Part shown: positions 11,389 through 22,463 of the stretch, piece by piece
Numbering within the stretch: position 1 is the stretch's first letter
Layout of the letters: each line of letters opens with the position of its first letter
Assembly: GCF_017654505.1 (NCBI RefSeq)
Contig: NC_054538.1
Span: 58,651,684-58,715,683 of the forward strand
Length of the DNA: 64,000 nt
Direction: 5' to 3'
From: Polyodon spathula
Taxonomy: Eukaryota; Chordata; Actinopteri; Acipenseriformes; Polyodontidae
Program-made: the position numbers and the translations under genes
Notes under the pieces: generated by a model
Database searches by the model: none
Seen by the model: the letters and a program-made list of their open reading frames with translations, nothing else
Told to the model about the DNA's origin: nothing

Positions 11389-12219
11389 TAATAATAATAA
11401 TAATAATAATTCTATGCTGGACTAGTTTCAGTTGCTAATGGATACAAAGTTTTCCTCGGCATTGGTCACAATTCCGTATTTACCTGGCAGCCTTCGCTGA
11501 CTTCATTAACCCTGTGAAATGGCTTATTCAGAGGCCTTTACGGTATTAAAATGAAGTTGCTCCTGTGTATTTCGTGGGGTCGTGTGCTGTTTAAATGGTC
11601 ATGGGTATTTCAATAACTTAAATAATAACTTAGAGGAAGTAGTGGGGTTCTGAAAAATATAGCGTTATACATACCAATGGGTTGCTACAACTGTTTAAAT
11701 AACATACTTGTAATTTTTTCTTTTTATTTATTAATTTCCTGGCGAGTTTTTACACGTATAACTGTAAAATCTGTTTCAAAGCTCTTAAAAATATCCATTC
11801 TAGTCCACTGGGGTTTGAGATCTGTCCTCTAAATCAATGGTGCACAAACTTTTTACAGGACGTCCCCTTTTCTTGGCATACATTTTGTTGCCCCCACCCC
11901 CCAGATTTAATGTAAATATTTTTTTCTAGATTTAACCACAAGTCCAGATTTAGCTAAATAGATAAGCATATCACAAATTCAACATTTAATACCAGTCAAT
12001 AAATCTTTATTTTTAAACTTAGCAAGTGAACATTTAGCTGACATGTTAAATCTGGGTTTCTAACAAATAAATCCGTGAATTTAGAATTTTTATTTTTTTT
12101 TAAATTTGGAAAGTCAACAATATTTCTAACAAATAAATCTGCAAAAAAATACATGCAACTTTTTTTTTTTTCTCACCAATTTGGAATGTCCAGTTATGTT
12201 TTTTCTCTCACCGCAGTGA
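10045..12219. other. No gene recognised
   Basis: AT-rich DNA with an AAT microsatellite (11351-11410) and a T tract (11288-11307). Around 11838 the stretch CAATGGTGCACAAACTTTTT resembles the terminus of some hAT elements, but no opposite end was found. Confidence 0.5.
11351..11410. repeat. (AAT)n microsatellite
   Basis: About 20 AAT units with one interruption. Confidence 0.95.
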
Positions 12220-12590
12220 GTCCCCACGCAGGGGAGGATGTGTGAGTGTTTACACTGAGCAGTCCAGAGCAGAGATGGGCGGGCTACTGATCCAGGAGAA
12301 CAGAGACCAGCCCTGCCTCATATCCACTGTGAATGTGCTCGGTGTCTGGCCAGTAGAGTTTGCTGTTGTGCGATGAGAAGCAATCCCATCCCCCACCCTG
12401 GGAGCGTCCGAGCCAATGTGACGCCCCCTTTGGAGTCCCCAGCAATGTTTGGCCTCTTTGCACAGCCCGGACGCGAACTGGTGCCATCCAAGCTGTGTGA
12501 CACTTCCTGCACTCCCAGCGGCGACGTTTTAACTGGATGAGCCTTGCCGATTCAATATGTAAATAACGGGTACATTTGAAAAACATTCTC
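12220..12590 (-). other. GC-rich island with a 102-codon frame
   Basis: A sharply GC-richer block set in AT-rich DNA. On the minus strand it holds an open frame (12592-12284) with plausible composition, including RRRWECRKCHTAWMAPVRVR. I do not recognise a domain. It could be a dispersed repeat, an old exon or a retrocopy. No splice or promoter evidence decides this. Confidence 0.35.
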
Positions 12591-12644
12591 ATTCAGCAAT
12601 CAAATCTAAGAAAATAAATCTGAAAGAAAAAAATATATATACAC

Positions 12645-14309
12645 ACAGTACTAGTCAAAAACACCTGCTTGAAACCTGGTTTTTCATGATTATCTATGCT
12701 TTTAACTGTATAAACTTGTCTATAAACACTTAATATTTCATTATATGATACGTGTACTTATATAAGCTGATAATCATAAGTGAATTGCATTCAAAAATGT
12801 AATTTTAAAATGAAAATGTAAATCTTGTCAATTTCAATGAAATGGTCTCCCAAAGCAAGGGGATTTCAGTCTGAAGCCCAAGTCAGTTAAAAATCTGAAA
12901 TGTGTATAACACGGTGTTCGAACATTGGCCTATGTATAAAAGTGTCTTTGTTAGATTTTCTCTGAGTTAACTAGCATGTTACCTAATTAACCTTTTGTCA
13001 CCAATTATTGTTAACAGGTGAGGGTCCATGATTACTATAAATATAGATAGCATAGGCACAAGTTTGTCATTTCTGAATGTAAGGGAGCAGAAAATAGCAA
13101 AATACACTCAGTTAAGCAAAGAAAAAAGACAGTCTGCAATTACTTTAAGAAGTGAAGGTCAATCTTTAAGATAAATCGCAAGAACTTTGCAAGTGCCTGT
13201 AACTGCTGTGGCCAAGACCATCAAACGATTTGAAGAAACTGGCACTCATGAGGGCCGAACAAGGTCAGGCAGGCCAAGGGCGACCTCAGAATCAGAGAAC
13301 AAGTTCATTTGAGTCATAAGTCTGCGAAATTGGCGATTAACTGCCCCTGAAATACAAGCTCAGCTAAATGCTACTAGAAGTACAGATTTTTCAACATCAA
13401 CTGTTCAGAGGATATTGTGTGAAGCTGGTCTAACTGGAAGGATTGCTGCAAAGAAACCATTGTTAAGAGTGCAGAATATGAGGAAGAGACATGCCTGGGC
13501 CAAAAAACACAGAAACTGGACATTTGAGGAGTGGAAGTCGGTCTTATGGACCTATGAATCAAAATTTGAAATATTTGGGTCTAATTGCTGACTATTTGTA
13601 AGACGCAAAGAGGGTGAGCGCATGAGTTCTGCATGTGTGGTTCCTACTGTCAAGCATGGAGGAGGCAGAGTCATGGTCTGGGTTTGCTTTGCTAGTGACA
13701 GAGTTGGTGATCTTTACCAAGTTCATGGCAAGCTCAACCAGCATGGCTATCATAGCATACTTCAGAGGCATGCCATTCCATCAGGATTACGACTAGTTGG
13801 GCAGTCCTTCGTTCTTCAGCAAGATAATGACCCGAAACACACCTCAAAGTTGTGCAAGAACTATCTGGCGAAGAAGGAAAGTGAAGGACAACTCAATCTA
13901 ATGACCTGGCCTGCCCAGTATCCAGACCTCAATACCATAGAACTTGTATGGGACGAACTGGACAGAAGAGTCAAAGCAAAGCTACCCACAAGTGCCCTAC
14001 ATCTCTGGGAATTGCTGCAGAAGAGCTGGGAAGACATGTCGGGTGATTTCCTGCTGAAACTTGTTAACTGAATGCCTCATGTTTGTGAGGCTGTTATTAA
14101 GGCAAATGGTGTCTATTTTGAGGAATCCAATATTCAGAGACAATTTTCAATTTTCTTTAACATTGCTTTGATACTCCTTATGTTTTGTTTTGTATACTGT
14201 AACATGTGTTTTCATTTTTAAGTATTTGCAGAAACGTATACGACGTAAAACATTGTCAATTATGAAAAAAAACTAGTTTCCTGCAAGTGCACTCAAACGT
14301 CTGACAGTA
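12645..14309 (+). mobile_element. Tc1/mariner element, DD38E type, defective
   Basis: A 1.67-kb element whose ends form long imperfect inverted repeats of about 85 bp (CAGTACTAGTCAAAA on the left; the inverse of ACGTCTGACAGTA on the right, both followed by matched CATGATTATCTATGC/CATAATTGACAATG-type blocks). Both flanks are TA-rich, as expected for insertion at TA. It carries one transposase pseudogene. The 38-residue spacing matches the group described as Intruder (DD38E); that assignment is from spacing alone. Confidence 0.9.
13085..14071 (+). pseudogene. Tc1-like transposase pseudogene (DD38E)
   Basis: One reading frame runs without frameshift from about 13085 to the stop at 14069-14071. 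The N-terminal part reads YTQLSKEKRQSAITLRSEG, followed by a helix-turn-helix (ARTLQVPVTAVAKTIKRFEE) and a GRPR-type hook (RTRSGRPRA). In-frame stops interrupt it at 13172-13174 (TAA), 13310-13312 (TGA) and 13589-13591 (TGA). The first catalytic Asp is lost: VLWTYESKFEIFG has Tyr (13553-13555) where Tc1 enzymes have Asp. The second Asp is in LQQDNDPKHT (13823-13825) and the Glu in LNTIELVWDEL (13940-13942), with 38 residues between. The longest intact piece is the last 149 codons from ATG 13622. It is dead both by truncation and by the active-site change. Confidence 0.92.
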
Positions 14310-14336
14310 ATATATATATATATATATATATATATA
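14309..14336. repeat. (TA)n microsatellite at element end
   Basis: About 14 TA units directly after the right end of the Tc1-like element. Confidence 0.95.
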
Positions 14337-14764
14337 GCCAGATACCGGTATATCTGAAGGTAACATGCAATCCTATACCCATTGACGCTTTTCATTTGCC
14401 ATTGCTGCAGAGCTGCCATACACTCCGACCTTTAGGAATGTGTCTGTTAAAATTTATGTTTTTAACTAAGTCTGGACTTTTTTGTGTTAAATGCAGGAAC
14501 AAATACATAAGGGCTATATATTAAATCCAGGAAAAAAAAAACACTATAAGCAGCAGAAAGACATTGGTTTTTTTGGGTTTTTTTTTACACTTAGACTAAT
14601 TAGCTGTCATTTATGTATTTATTTGTTGATAGATGAAATAGTGGCCATATTAGTCCAGAGATGATAGACAAAGAGAAGGAGATGTGATAAACTTTAGTCA
14701 CTCACACCTCCTTCTATTTGTCTATCATGTGTATTTATTTAAAATGTTCTATCCTTTAAAAATA

Positions 14765-14837
<73 letters not shown>

Positions 14838-15890
14838 TATATGTTTTACATAACTGCCCCTTTAGCCTTAGTCGTATCACCCCACCCTTCACTTTACACG
14901 CCACAGCTCTAATTCATTGCAGGCTTTTCTGACAGCATCATGTAAAAGCACACCACTAACTTTTGTTTTTTGTTTTTTGTTTTGTGTGTTTGTGTGAGTT
15001 GTGCAATACATGTGTTAATGCTGATCGTGCTTTGTTCAAGAACCCCCTGGCTTTGTTGCAGAAGATAGCACAGTGCCTGTGTTTGTTATTATGAAATAGG
15101 GAAATACAGTTGATGAAAGTTGATCAGTCTGCATCCAGTTTGATTTTTACAGCATGTCATCCAAACCTGTGACTAGTTGATATTGCTGTTGTGGATACTG
15201 TATTACTGCTGACAGCTAATGATACAATATTCTCAATGTATTTATTAATTTAATGTGCTGTACACTAAATTTAAGTAGATAGCGTGAACATATCCCCTTC
15301 AATCACTGTGCATAATTGTACCACATTAAATATCCTATCTTTGTATCTATTTTCTAATGCATGTATTTTTTCAAAGTTTTGGCTGGGCAACTTCTCAAAC
15401 TCCATAGAGAGCCATTGGTTTAGAACAGAGATTAAATCTAATTTGAAAGATAGCATTTAAAGTCCTTTACAAGAGATTATGGACCTCATATTGACCAGCC
15501 AGGTTAAAGGTAATCTCCAATCTATTTGCTACAGTAATTACAGTTTCTACAGTTCAGAATTGCTACCTACGACATTATTGAACATGTATGTCTTGTAAGT
15601 TTGCGGTGAGTTTGACAGTATCATCAATGTGTAACTGTGAAGCAACATATACTGTAACACAGGGTTTAGGCCTATATCTGACAGTCAATGAAGATGATAA
15701 ACCTATTTGTGAATACTAAATAACAATGCTAAATCATTTTGTTCTTTGCTTGTCTCCAAGTCGATTAATTGTTAAGAAGTGGGAGCTATGTCCCCAGAAG
15801 ATATATTGATTTTATACAGTACATTTATCCTTTTTTGTTATCTAGTAACTCATTACTTAGACTGTGTTTTTTTTTTTTTTTTTTTCCCTT
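14337..15890. other. No gene recognised
   Basis: AT-rich DNA with the AAT repeat at 14761-14843 and T tracts at 14570-14586 and 15866-15885. Short frames only. Confidence 0.5.
14761..14843. repeat. (AAT)n microsatellite
   Basis: About 25 AAT units. In one frame it gives a poly-Asn run, which is an artefact and not a protein. Confidence 0.95.
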
Positions 15891-16445
15891 CACGGTAAAA
15901 AAGGACTTAAATCATAGAATTTCACGGTCTTAAAATAGATATTTCAAGATATTTCACAATTTTAAACATAATATTTATTAAAGGAAAAAATAAATAGCAT
16001 TGGTACATTTAAAATGAATAATTCTCTTGTTGTTGTTGTACAAGAAATGTTCCAAAGTATTTAAATGCTTACTTGAAAAGACTAAGTTGTAGAATATTTC
16101 ATTTTTTATGTCCACCTTTTAAAGGCATTCTATTTTCATCATTAGCGAATTATCAAATAAAATAAAAACATAAATACATGTAAAAATAACAACGGACATG
16201 TGAGATGTCCCCTTCTTGTTCTGATCTTTTAGCAGACATATTTTTTATCTTTCTTTGATGCAGCTGGTGTTTTATGCGCTGAAGACATTTTAAAGAAATT
16301 GAGCAGCTCTAATATGTTCAGTTGTTTACCAGTAACAAACCAAACCGGCTGCCAGGTTCCTAAATGCAGTGGAACAGGCCGTGCATCATAAGGAAAATGT
16401 TTCTTGTATTTAGTGATAAAAAAAAAAAAACGTATATTGCACTGT
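15891..16445 (-). mobile_element. Unclassified DNA transposon, CACGGTA family, copy 1
   Basis: Matches the copy at 44711-45160 in the opposite orientation over several hundred bases. Shared landmarks on its minus strand are AGGAACCTGGCAGCCGGTTT, a TACTGGTAAA block, a start codon followed by MSSAHKTPAASKKDKK, and GGTGGACATAAA. Its 3' end lies at 15891 with CACGGTAA, the same bases that open the other copy, so CACGGTA is probably the terminal inverted repeat. The encoded start may be the N-terminus of a transposase; I cannot name the superfamily. Confidence 0.6.
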
Positions 16446-16513
16446 TCTTTCAGAAATATGTTATTTCCATAATTTGGTACCATTAATATATATATGGCAC
16501 CTTTTAGTAGGGG

Positions 16514-16541
16514 GGATATATATATAATATATATGCTATGG

Positions 16542-16573
<32 letters not shown>
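16514..16573. repeat. (TA)n microsatellite
   Basis: Interrupted TA repeats. Confidence 0.9.
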
Positions 16574-16575
<2 letters not shown>

Positions 16576-16608
16576 TTATGTTTTGGGAGACTAATTTTAT
16601 GTCTTAAA

Positions 16609-16726
16609 ATCAGAAGCATGGTCATTTACCAGTACCAAAACCATTTTACTGATAAGGCTAAATAATATATATATAGCCTTACTCATTTCTTGTTTTGGTA
16701 CTGGTAAATAACACGCTTCTGTATTT
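16609..16726. repeat. Foldback, about 55-bp arms
   Basis: Left arm contains CATTTACCAGTACCAAAACC and ends AAGGCTA; right arm starts TAGCCTT and contains TTTTGGTACTGGTAAATAAC. A short TA-rich loop separates them. Arms match at roughly four bases in five by eye. Probably a small DNA transposon or cruciform-forming relic. Confidence 0.7.
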
Positions 16727-17214
16727 TAATCAGAGGGTTTTGTCATTTGTTGTGATAACACCAGTAGGCCTTCCTTTACTGTGACCCCAGCACCGACAAA
16801 ACAAGTTCATTACCACAGGATAAAAGTGTTTTAATATTTTAAATGTCAGCCCTTTATTTCGAAAACATTGTACCTTTTTATTTTATAGCTTTACATAATA
16901 TTTTTTAAAAGAGATGACGTACATTTCACCACTAGAGTGTGCTGTGACTCCATGTTTTGTTTTTTTATGTCAGGTTCCGCTGCCTTGTCTTGCTGCTGCT
17001 TAGCTACCAGTCAGTTTTTTTTTATTATTTCATGAGCCTTTCCCATCGTCTGGGTGACTGGCTGAATTCTCCTGATATTTTCTTTGTGCTCAGCACCATG
17101 GTTTTCGGCTCTTCTGAATCCCAGTAAGTGAATAAGAAGTGACAAAATGGCAAAAAAAAGTCCCTAAATGCTCCAGAATAGTTGTGTGATGTCAGACTAG
17201 AAACCAACCAGCTG

Positions 17215-17216
<2 letters not shown>

Positions 17217-17246
<30 letters not shown>

Positions 17247-17279
17247 ATTTGTTTTTTTTTTTTTTTTTTTAAACATTTG
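17217..17279. repeat. Duplicated poly(T)-AAACATTTGT unit
   Basis: A long T tract followed by AAACATTTGT occurs twice in tandem. Confidence 0.85.
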
Positions 17280-17894
17280 TATGGCTCTGCAAGACTTTTA
17301 GTCAGCAGACTGTTCATTTGGAAGTTGATAAGTAACTTTTAAATTCAGCAACCAAATTCGTATGCAAGATGCAGGAAACAGAAAGTAGTATTAAATCTCA
17401 GATGTCCTGTTTAAAAGTCTTGGTGTATTTTACAGTGTTCTTAAACATGTTAAATATTTGCTGAAGTATATCTACGATGATTCAAACTTGAAGCACAAAC
17501 AATACAAGTACAAGAAATAATGTTAAAAACCTATTATTATTGGGAGAAAAAAAAGGCTAATTGTCACTATAGACTGAATTGAAATTATTTTACTTGTCCC
17601 TTAATTAATATTCTATAATTACGTGATAATTACTTTGGGGTCTGACACATTACTGAGTAGAATTATATACATAATTGCATTTGAGATAGTGTACACAGTC
17701 CAGCGTATCAACCAGCGGGCTTTAGCCCAGAAATGTCTCCAAAGAATTCCTTTTAAAGAATGTAGATTTACACAGGATTTTGTTAATTTAAATGCAAATC
17801 CTATTAAATAATGAGTGACATTTTATCAGGGATTTTGGTGTGCAAAAACTGATCCCATAATGTATAATGTTCTGTTTAAGAAAATATGTATGCT

Positions 17895-17896
<2 letters not shown>

Positions 17897-17971
<75 letters not shown>
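17897..17971. repeat. (TA)n microsatellite
   Basis: About 37 uninterrupted TA units. Confidence 0.97.
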
Positions 17972-17972
<1 letters not shown>

Positions 17973-20088
17973 TGTGTTTGTGTTTTAAATTTAAATATGA
18001 TTAGTTCCGATAATACTCTTTCCTATCTTGAACAAGTACAAAATATTGTCAGAATGTTAATTTAAAAAAAAAAAAAAAAAAAAATGTTCATGACTAGTGC
18101 AGGGGTTGGAAGAAGACATTACCCTGATGGAAAGGCAACATAATTGTTTGCCCAGACAGTTCATTTGTGCCTGTGTTACAAAAAAAAATGGCCTTAAACA
18201 AACAGCATTTTTTTTTAACTTCCATGTAGCCACATTCTAAACCATGATAACTACTGTGCTTTGTGTGTTGAAATGGACAAATCGGTGACTTATCCAAAAC
18301 AGCAAATGTTAGCTGTCTGGGGTTCAGGTGCTATTAGACTGTGCTGAGCTGAGAAGACGGTTTAATCTTCCTAAGAGATTTAGAATACCTGCCAGATTAG
18401 ATTTTGACATACGTTGTGTTTTGTGACGAAAAGATAAACAAAAAGAGTTTAAACGTCTTTGTCTGTAATGCAGTTTATGACAGAGTGCTAACAAAACCCA
18501 CCAAACAATCACTCTTTCCATGAAAGATTCTCACTTTGTTCTCTTCATCTGACAAGAAAAATCAATGCAAAAGCCCTGTAGGACTGGAGTCCACTTGTAA
18601 TGCAGATTTTAGTGGGCTTGTGTGGGTGAGCATTTTTTTCTTCCTTTTTTTTTTTGCATGAATGCCCTTTGATAAAAGCTCTGGCCTATCTAGTTTTCTA
18701 ATCAGTTGAGACAGGCACCTACCTTTGTGTGGATTTCCTGGGTGTCAACATGCCCACTGCAGTTTAAATCCTTCCAGCCATCTCAAAGTTGACCTCAACA
18801 GGACATGTCGATCTTGACAGGTAGATTCTAATGTGCGCAGTATGCACTTGAAGTTAAATAATTGTACTGTTAACATCTGTTAGGTACTCACATTTCTACC
18901 TATAGAGCATGTAATGAAAAACAAAACAAAACAAAAAACTGTTCACGCTTTGTTTTGCATTATCATTAGTGCTGAGACTTCTTCATATTCGAACATTCTT
19001 TCAAAGTGTAAAACAATAAACACGTATTCTTTAAATTTGAATAAGCTGCCAAAGTATAATTGCACCAAATTACAGTTAATTTTACTCAAATAAAAACTAA
19101 ATGTTACCCCAAAAAAGAGGAGAAATGCTCTATAGTGAAATGTGCGGGGTTTTTTTATGTTTTGAGTCTTATAAATGATAACTTTTTTATTGTAGTCCTT
19201 TTAAAATGCTGTTTTATAAGCAAATATGAACAGGATAAGAATCCTGGTCACTCTGACCTTGCTTGATGAAAATGGTACGGTAGCATATTGTTTGTATTTT
19301 TAAATGTATACATATTAAAAAAAAAAAAAAAAAAAAAAACTAGCAAACATTTCTAAGATAAGTCACAGCTACCAATGAGAATGTGTAGGCTGAAAAAAAA
19401 GATTTCGATTTGAAACCTTTTTACAAGTGTAGCATTTCGGTGTTTTAGCACTTAACTTTGAGCATTGGTAATTATATTTCAGACCTATCATTAAATTTTC
19501 TACATTGGTTTAATTACCTACTTAGTTCCAGTCTAATACTGGTTAATAGCTGTTAATAGCTAAAAAACAAAATGTCAGTTGATTTGAATGTGAACATGTT
19601 CTACTGATTTCATACAAAGATTGCAATAAATTGTCACCTAAAGATTTTAAACTTTTTTCCTCAATAATTAAGTGTTTGTGTAATCTCATTATAGACTTAC
19701 TGTTGAAACATTGATATTGAGTCAGGACGTTACTGTAATTGTTAAAAACTAAATGTTAATTGAATTGAATGCTGATATGTTTTGTTTATTTGAAATGGTG
19801 ACTATTATAAATTTAATTGTTCATGTGTAATCTGATTTGTAGACTTATTTTTGATACATTGATATTGAATTATTTTAAAGTGTGTCTTGCAGATCAAAGT
19901 TGCAGTAAAGTTTGGATAGCTGTTTATAATCCAAAAATACAGGTTTATATTTCAATATGGTAATACCATAACAAATACTTACATGATTTGTATCCTGATG
20001 TGCCGATATTATGACCGTAACTTTCTGTCAAAAATAGAAATGTAACTTCAATACTGTAATTGACTTACTCGTTAGGTAAGCAAGGACA

Positions 20089-20340
20089 TTAAGAAACAGA
20101 CAACCCACGGTGCACAAAACGATTTCCTGAGTGGGTGTTCAGTAGCAGTTGTTTTGTCCCTGCCTGTGTTATTTTAGGTGACACAGTTTTTTCAGCAGCA
20201 CTATAATCGCTGGATGAATCAGCTTTTCTGACAGCCATGATTTTAAAAATTGCATCATAACGGCTTCGTAATCCCTTTGATACTTGACCCCTTTTCAATC
20301 CATTCTTTTGATCACTGCAGCTAGCTTTATCCATTTTCAT
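20089..20340 (-). pseudogene. Transposase N-terminus, pogo/BrkDBD-like, broken
   Basis: The minus-strand frame starts MKMDKASCSDQKNGLKRGQV and continues VSKGLRSRYDAIFKIMAVRK, then DSSSDYSAAEK. The pattern RxYDAxFKIxVVxxAESSNNxxAAxKFGV is the N-terminal helix-turn-helix of pogo/Tigger-type transposases and related Brinker-like DNA-binding domains. After AAEK the frame drifts, and KQLLLNTHSGNRFVHRG looks like a frameshifted remnant of the following RxWRxQKxxLxNxxSxRKxFRG block. No DDE domain was found downstream, so only the DNA-binding end remains. The upstream TGTATACAGTACT stretch may belong to the element. Confidence 0.55.
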
Positions 20341-20464
20341 TACTGTATACAGTACTCAATACGCACTTTCACAACGGCTTTGACTTGATAAGGTGAGTTG
20401 TATTTTTCAAATCTTATTTTCATAAAAAAATAAAACCTTGTTTTATTTGGGTTAATGCAGAGTT

Positions 20465-20476
20465 TATATATAATAT

Positions 20477-20524
<48 letters not shown>
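20465..20524. repeat. (TA)n microsatellite
   Basis: Interrupted TA repeat, followed by an A tract at 20548-20568. Confidence 0.95.
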
Positions 20525-20528
<4 letters not shown>

Positions 20529-21059
20529 CTCAATAATATGTTTATTTAAAAAAAAAAAAAAAAAAAAATGTAATAGTGTTTAAAGTAATTTGTGATAAGT
20601 ACAAAGTTGTAATAGATCCATGTTTATGTTACATAAACAGTCAAGCTGAATCCTACAAACCTGTAGGCTAGACATACAGGCCGATAACTATTTCCCTTTA
20701 AAAAGTCAAACTTTTAGGTGTGGGTGGTTGTGAACCAATGTTTATAGACAAACAGGAATAATCACTACACATGTTTCAATTGTGTGATCCTACATGGTGG
20801 TACAATGTTTTTGTTTACCCTGAAAACATTATAATCAAATGTAATAGTGTTTTTGCAGTATATAAGGGGGTGATAATACAAAGTTGTAATAGATCCTAGG
20901 TACATGTTAATATTGATTGACTTAATGCTGACATGTTTTGCTCATTAGAAATGAAGACTAGAAGTTTATGATTTTAACATATTATCAGTTGATCTGAAGG
21001 AACACTGAACAGTCGGAACGTTATAATTTATTGTTCTGATGTAGATAATAAAGACTTTG

Positions 21060-22402
21060 TAACAGATCTTTGTGTGCGGTCAACTACTTTTTGCTTAAAA
21101 AAAGTCAAAAGAATGGTGCATTGTATAAAGTAATCTCTTACTTAACAACCTTGCAAACAGCTGAGGCATACATCCCTGGCAGGTTTATTTTAAGTTGTAG
21201 CCTACGTGGCTTTATGACTCTCTTAAATCGGTGTAGTACAAACCTAGATGTGGCAGCATAAGTGCATGGATCCTAAGCAAATATCATTGAATAATAAAAA
21301 AGAAAGCTTTGTATTTCTATTTCCGGTTAGTGAGTTTAGTTTCAAAGCAGTTTCTGGAAACTAGCCCTACTGTATGTAATTATCTCTTATATAAAAGTGA
21401 TAGATATGTTCATAATAAACATTTTATTTGAGGGCCTCAATTGAAATACTGTACTGTAACATCTGTTTGCATGCCTAAACAGCACATTCGGTTGAATGGT
21501 TTTATTTGAACATTATGCCTGGTCAAATAGGAAGAGAAAATGTTGTTGTGCTTGGGGGGGAAATATTTGAATATTCAAACAAACACTACAGTACCTAATA
21601 TATATGGAGGCATACATTATCCTGTTCGTATCTACCAGAGTGATAAACATTTTGACAAGGCTTTTTCAATTGTTTCATCCTGTTGAAAAAGACTTCTAGT
21701 TGAAACATTTATCATTGAATTTTACATTCTTTTTGTAGTTCTTTCAGAAATATTTTGTTAAGTTCATCTCACTTGTTTCTGTAACTCACAAGTAAAGTGT
21801 ATTGGTACGATTTTAATCTGTCTTACTTTTAGTATTTATAAAGCAGGGTTTTGTAAGAATATATCATTACATTACTGATTGCTCAAATACTATTTTTATT
21901 GTTTCCTTTACCTATGTACAGGTCTGCAGTCAAGTGCAAAACTTCTGTAAATCAAAGAGGATGCCCGTTACAACTGAATGTCTGTCTTGTTCTGAAGTCA
22001 GCTTCAAGAACCTTGACACAGGACCAAAAAATAAATATAACTTCATATATGAGTATCAGCACTCTGTACTGCTCAAAATGCTTGCCAAAATTAAATGCTG
22101 GCTTTTAAAAACGCAGTGTATGTAAGAAATAGCCTTTGTCAAATAATGAAGCTGTGGTTATTCCTACAGACTTTTGAGAAGGCTTCGGCACATTTCAGCA
22201 CTGCCTGCTTCAAAAACTTTCACTCCATATGTATTTCATTAAATAAATACTCAATATGAAAACAGGGTTTCCCCACGAGACAAAGTCTTATTTTTCAGTG
22301 GGTACCTGGGGCAAGAGAAATTTGAGATACTGGAATGATACTGGAATTTGAGATACTGGAATGAATTTCACCACACACCATTAATTCACCACCCACCGGT
22401 GT

Positions 22403-22463
<61 letters not shown>

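Larger units (their letters stand above)
16740..19544. other. No gene recognised
   Basis: AT-rich. Holds a duplicated T tract plus AAACATTTG (17217-17279), a 75-bp TA repeat (17897-17971) and A tracts at 18063-18084 and 19317-19339. No motif-bearing frame. Confidence 0.5.
19545..21000. repeat. Old divergent direct duplications
   Basis: Blocks at about 19560-19715, 19744-19870 and 20908-20965 share the order AATGTTAATTGA, TGAATGCTGATATGTTTTG and, for the first two, TAGACTTA...ACATTGATATTGA. A second pair, 20568-20632 and 20839-20896, shares TGTAATAGTGTTT and ACAAAGTTGTAATAGATCC. The copies are substantially diverged. Confidence 0.6.

Noticed and set aside
14684..14932. 82-codon frame with a poly-Asn run
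   Set aside because: Translation of the AAT microsatellite.
19317..19339. A tracts here and at 18063, 20548, 33951 and 51348 as processed-pseudogene tails
   Set aside because: No coding sequence or target duplication precedes them.
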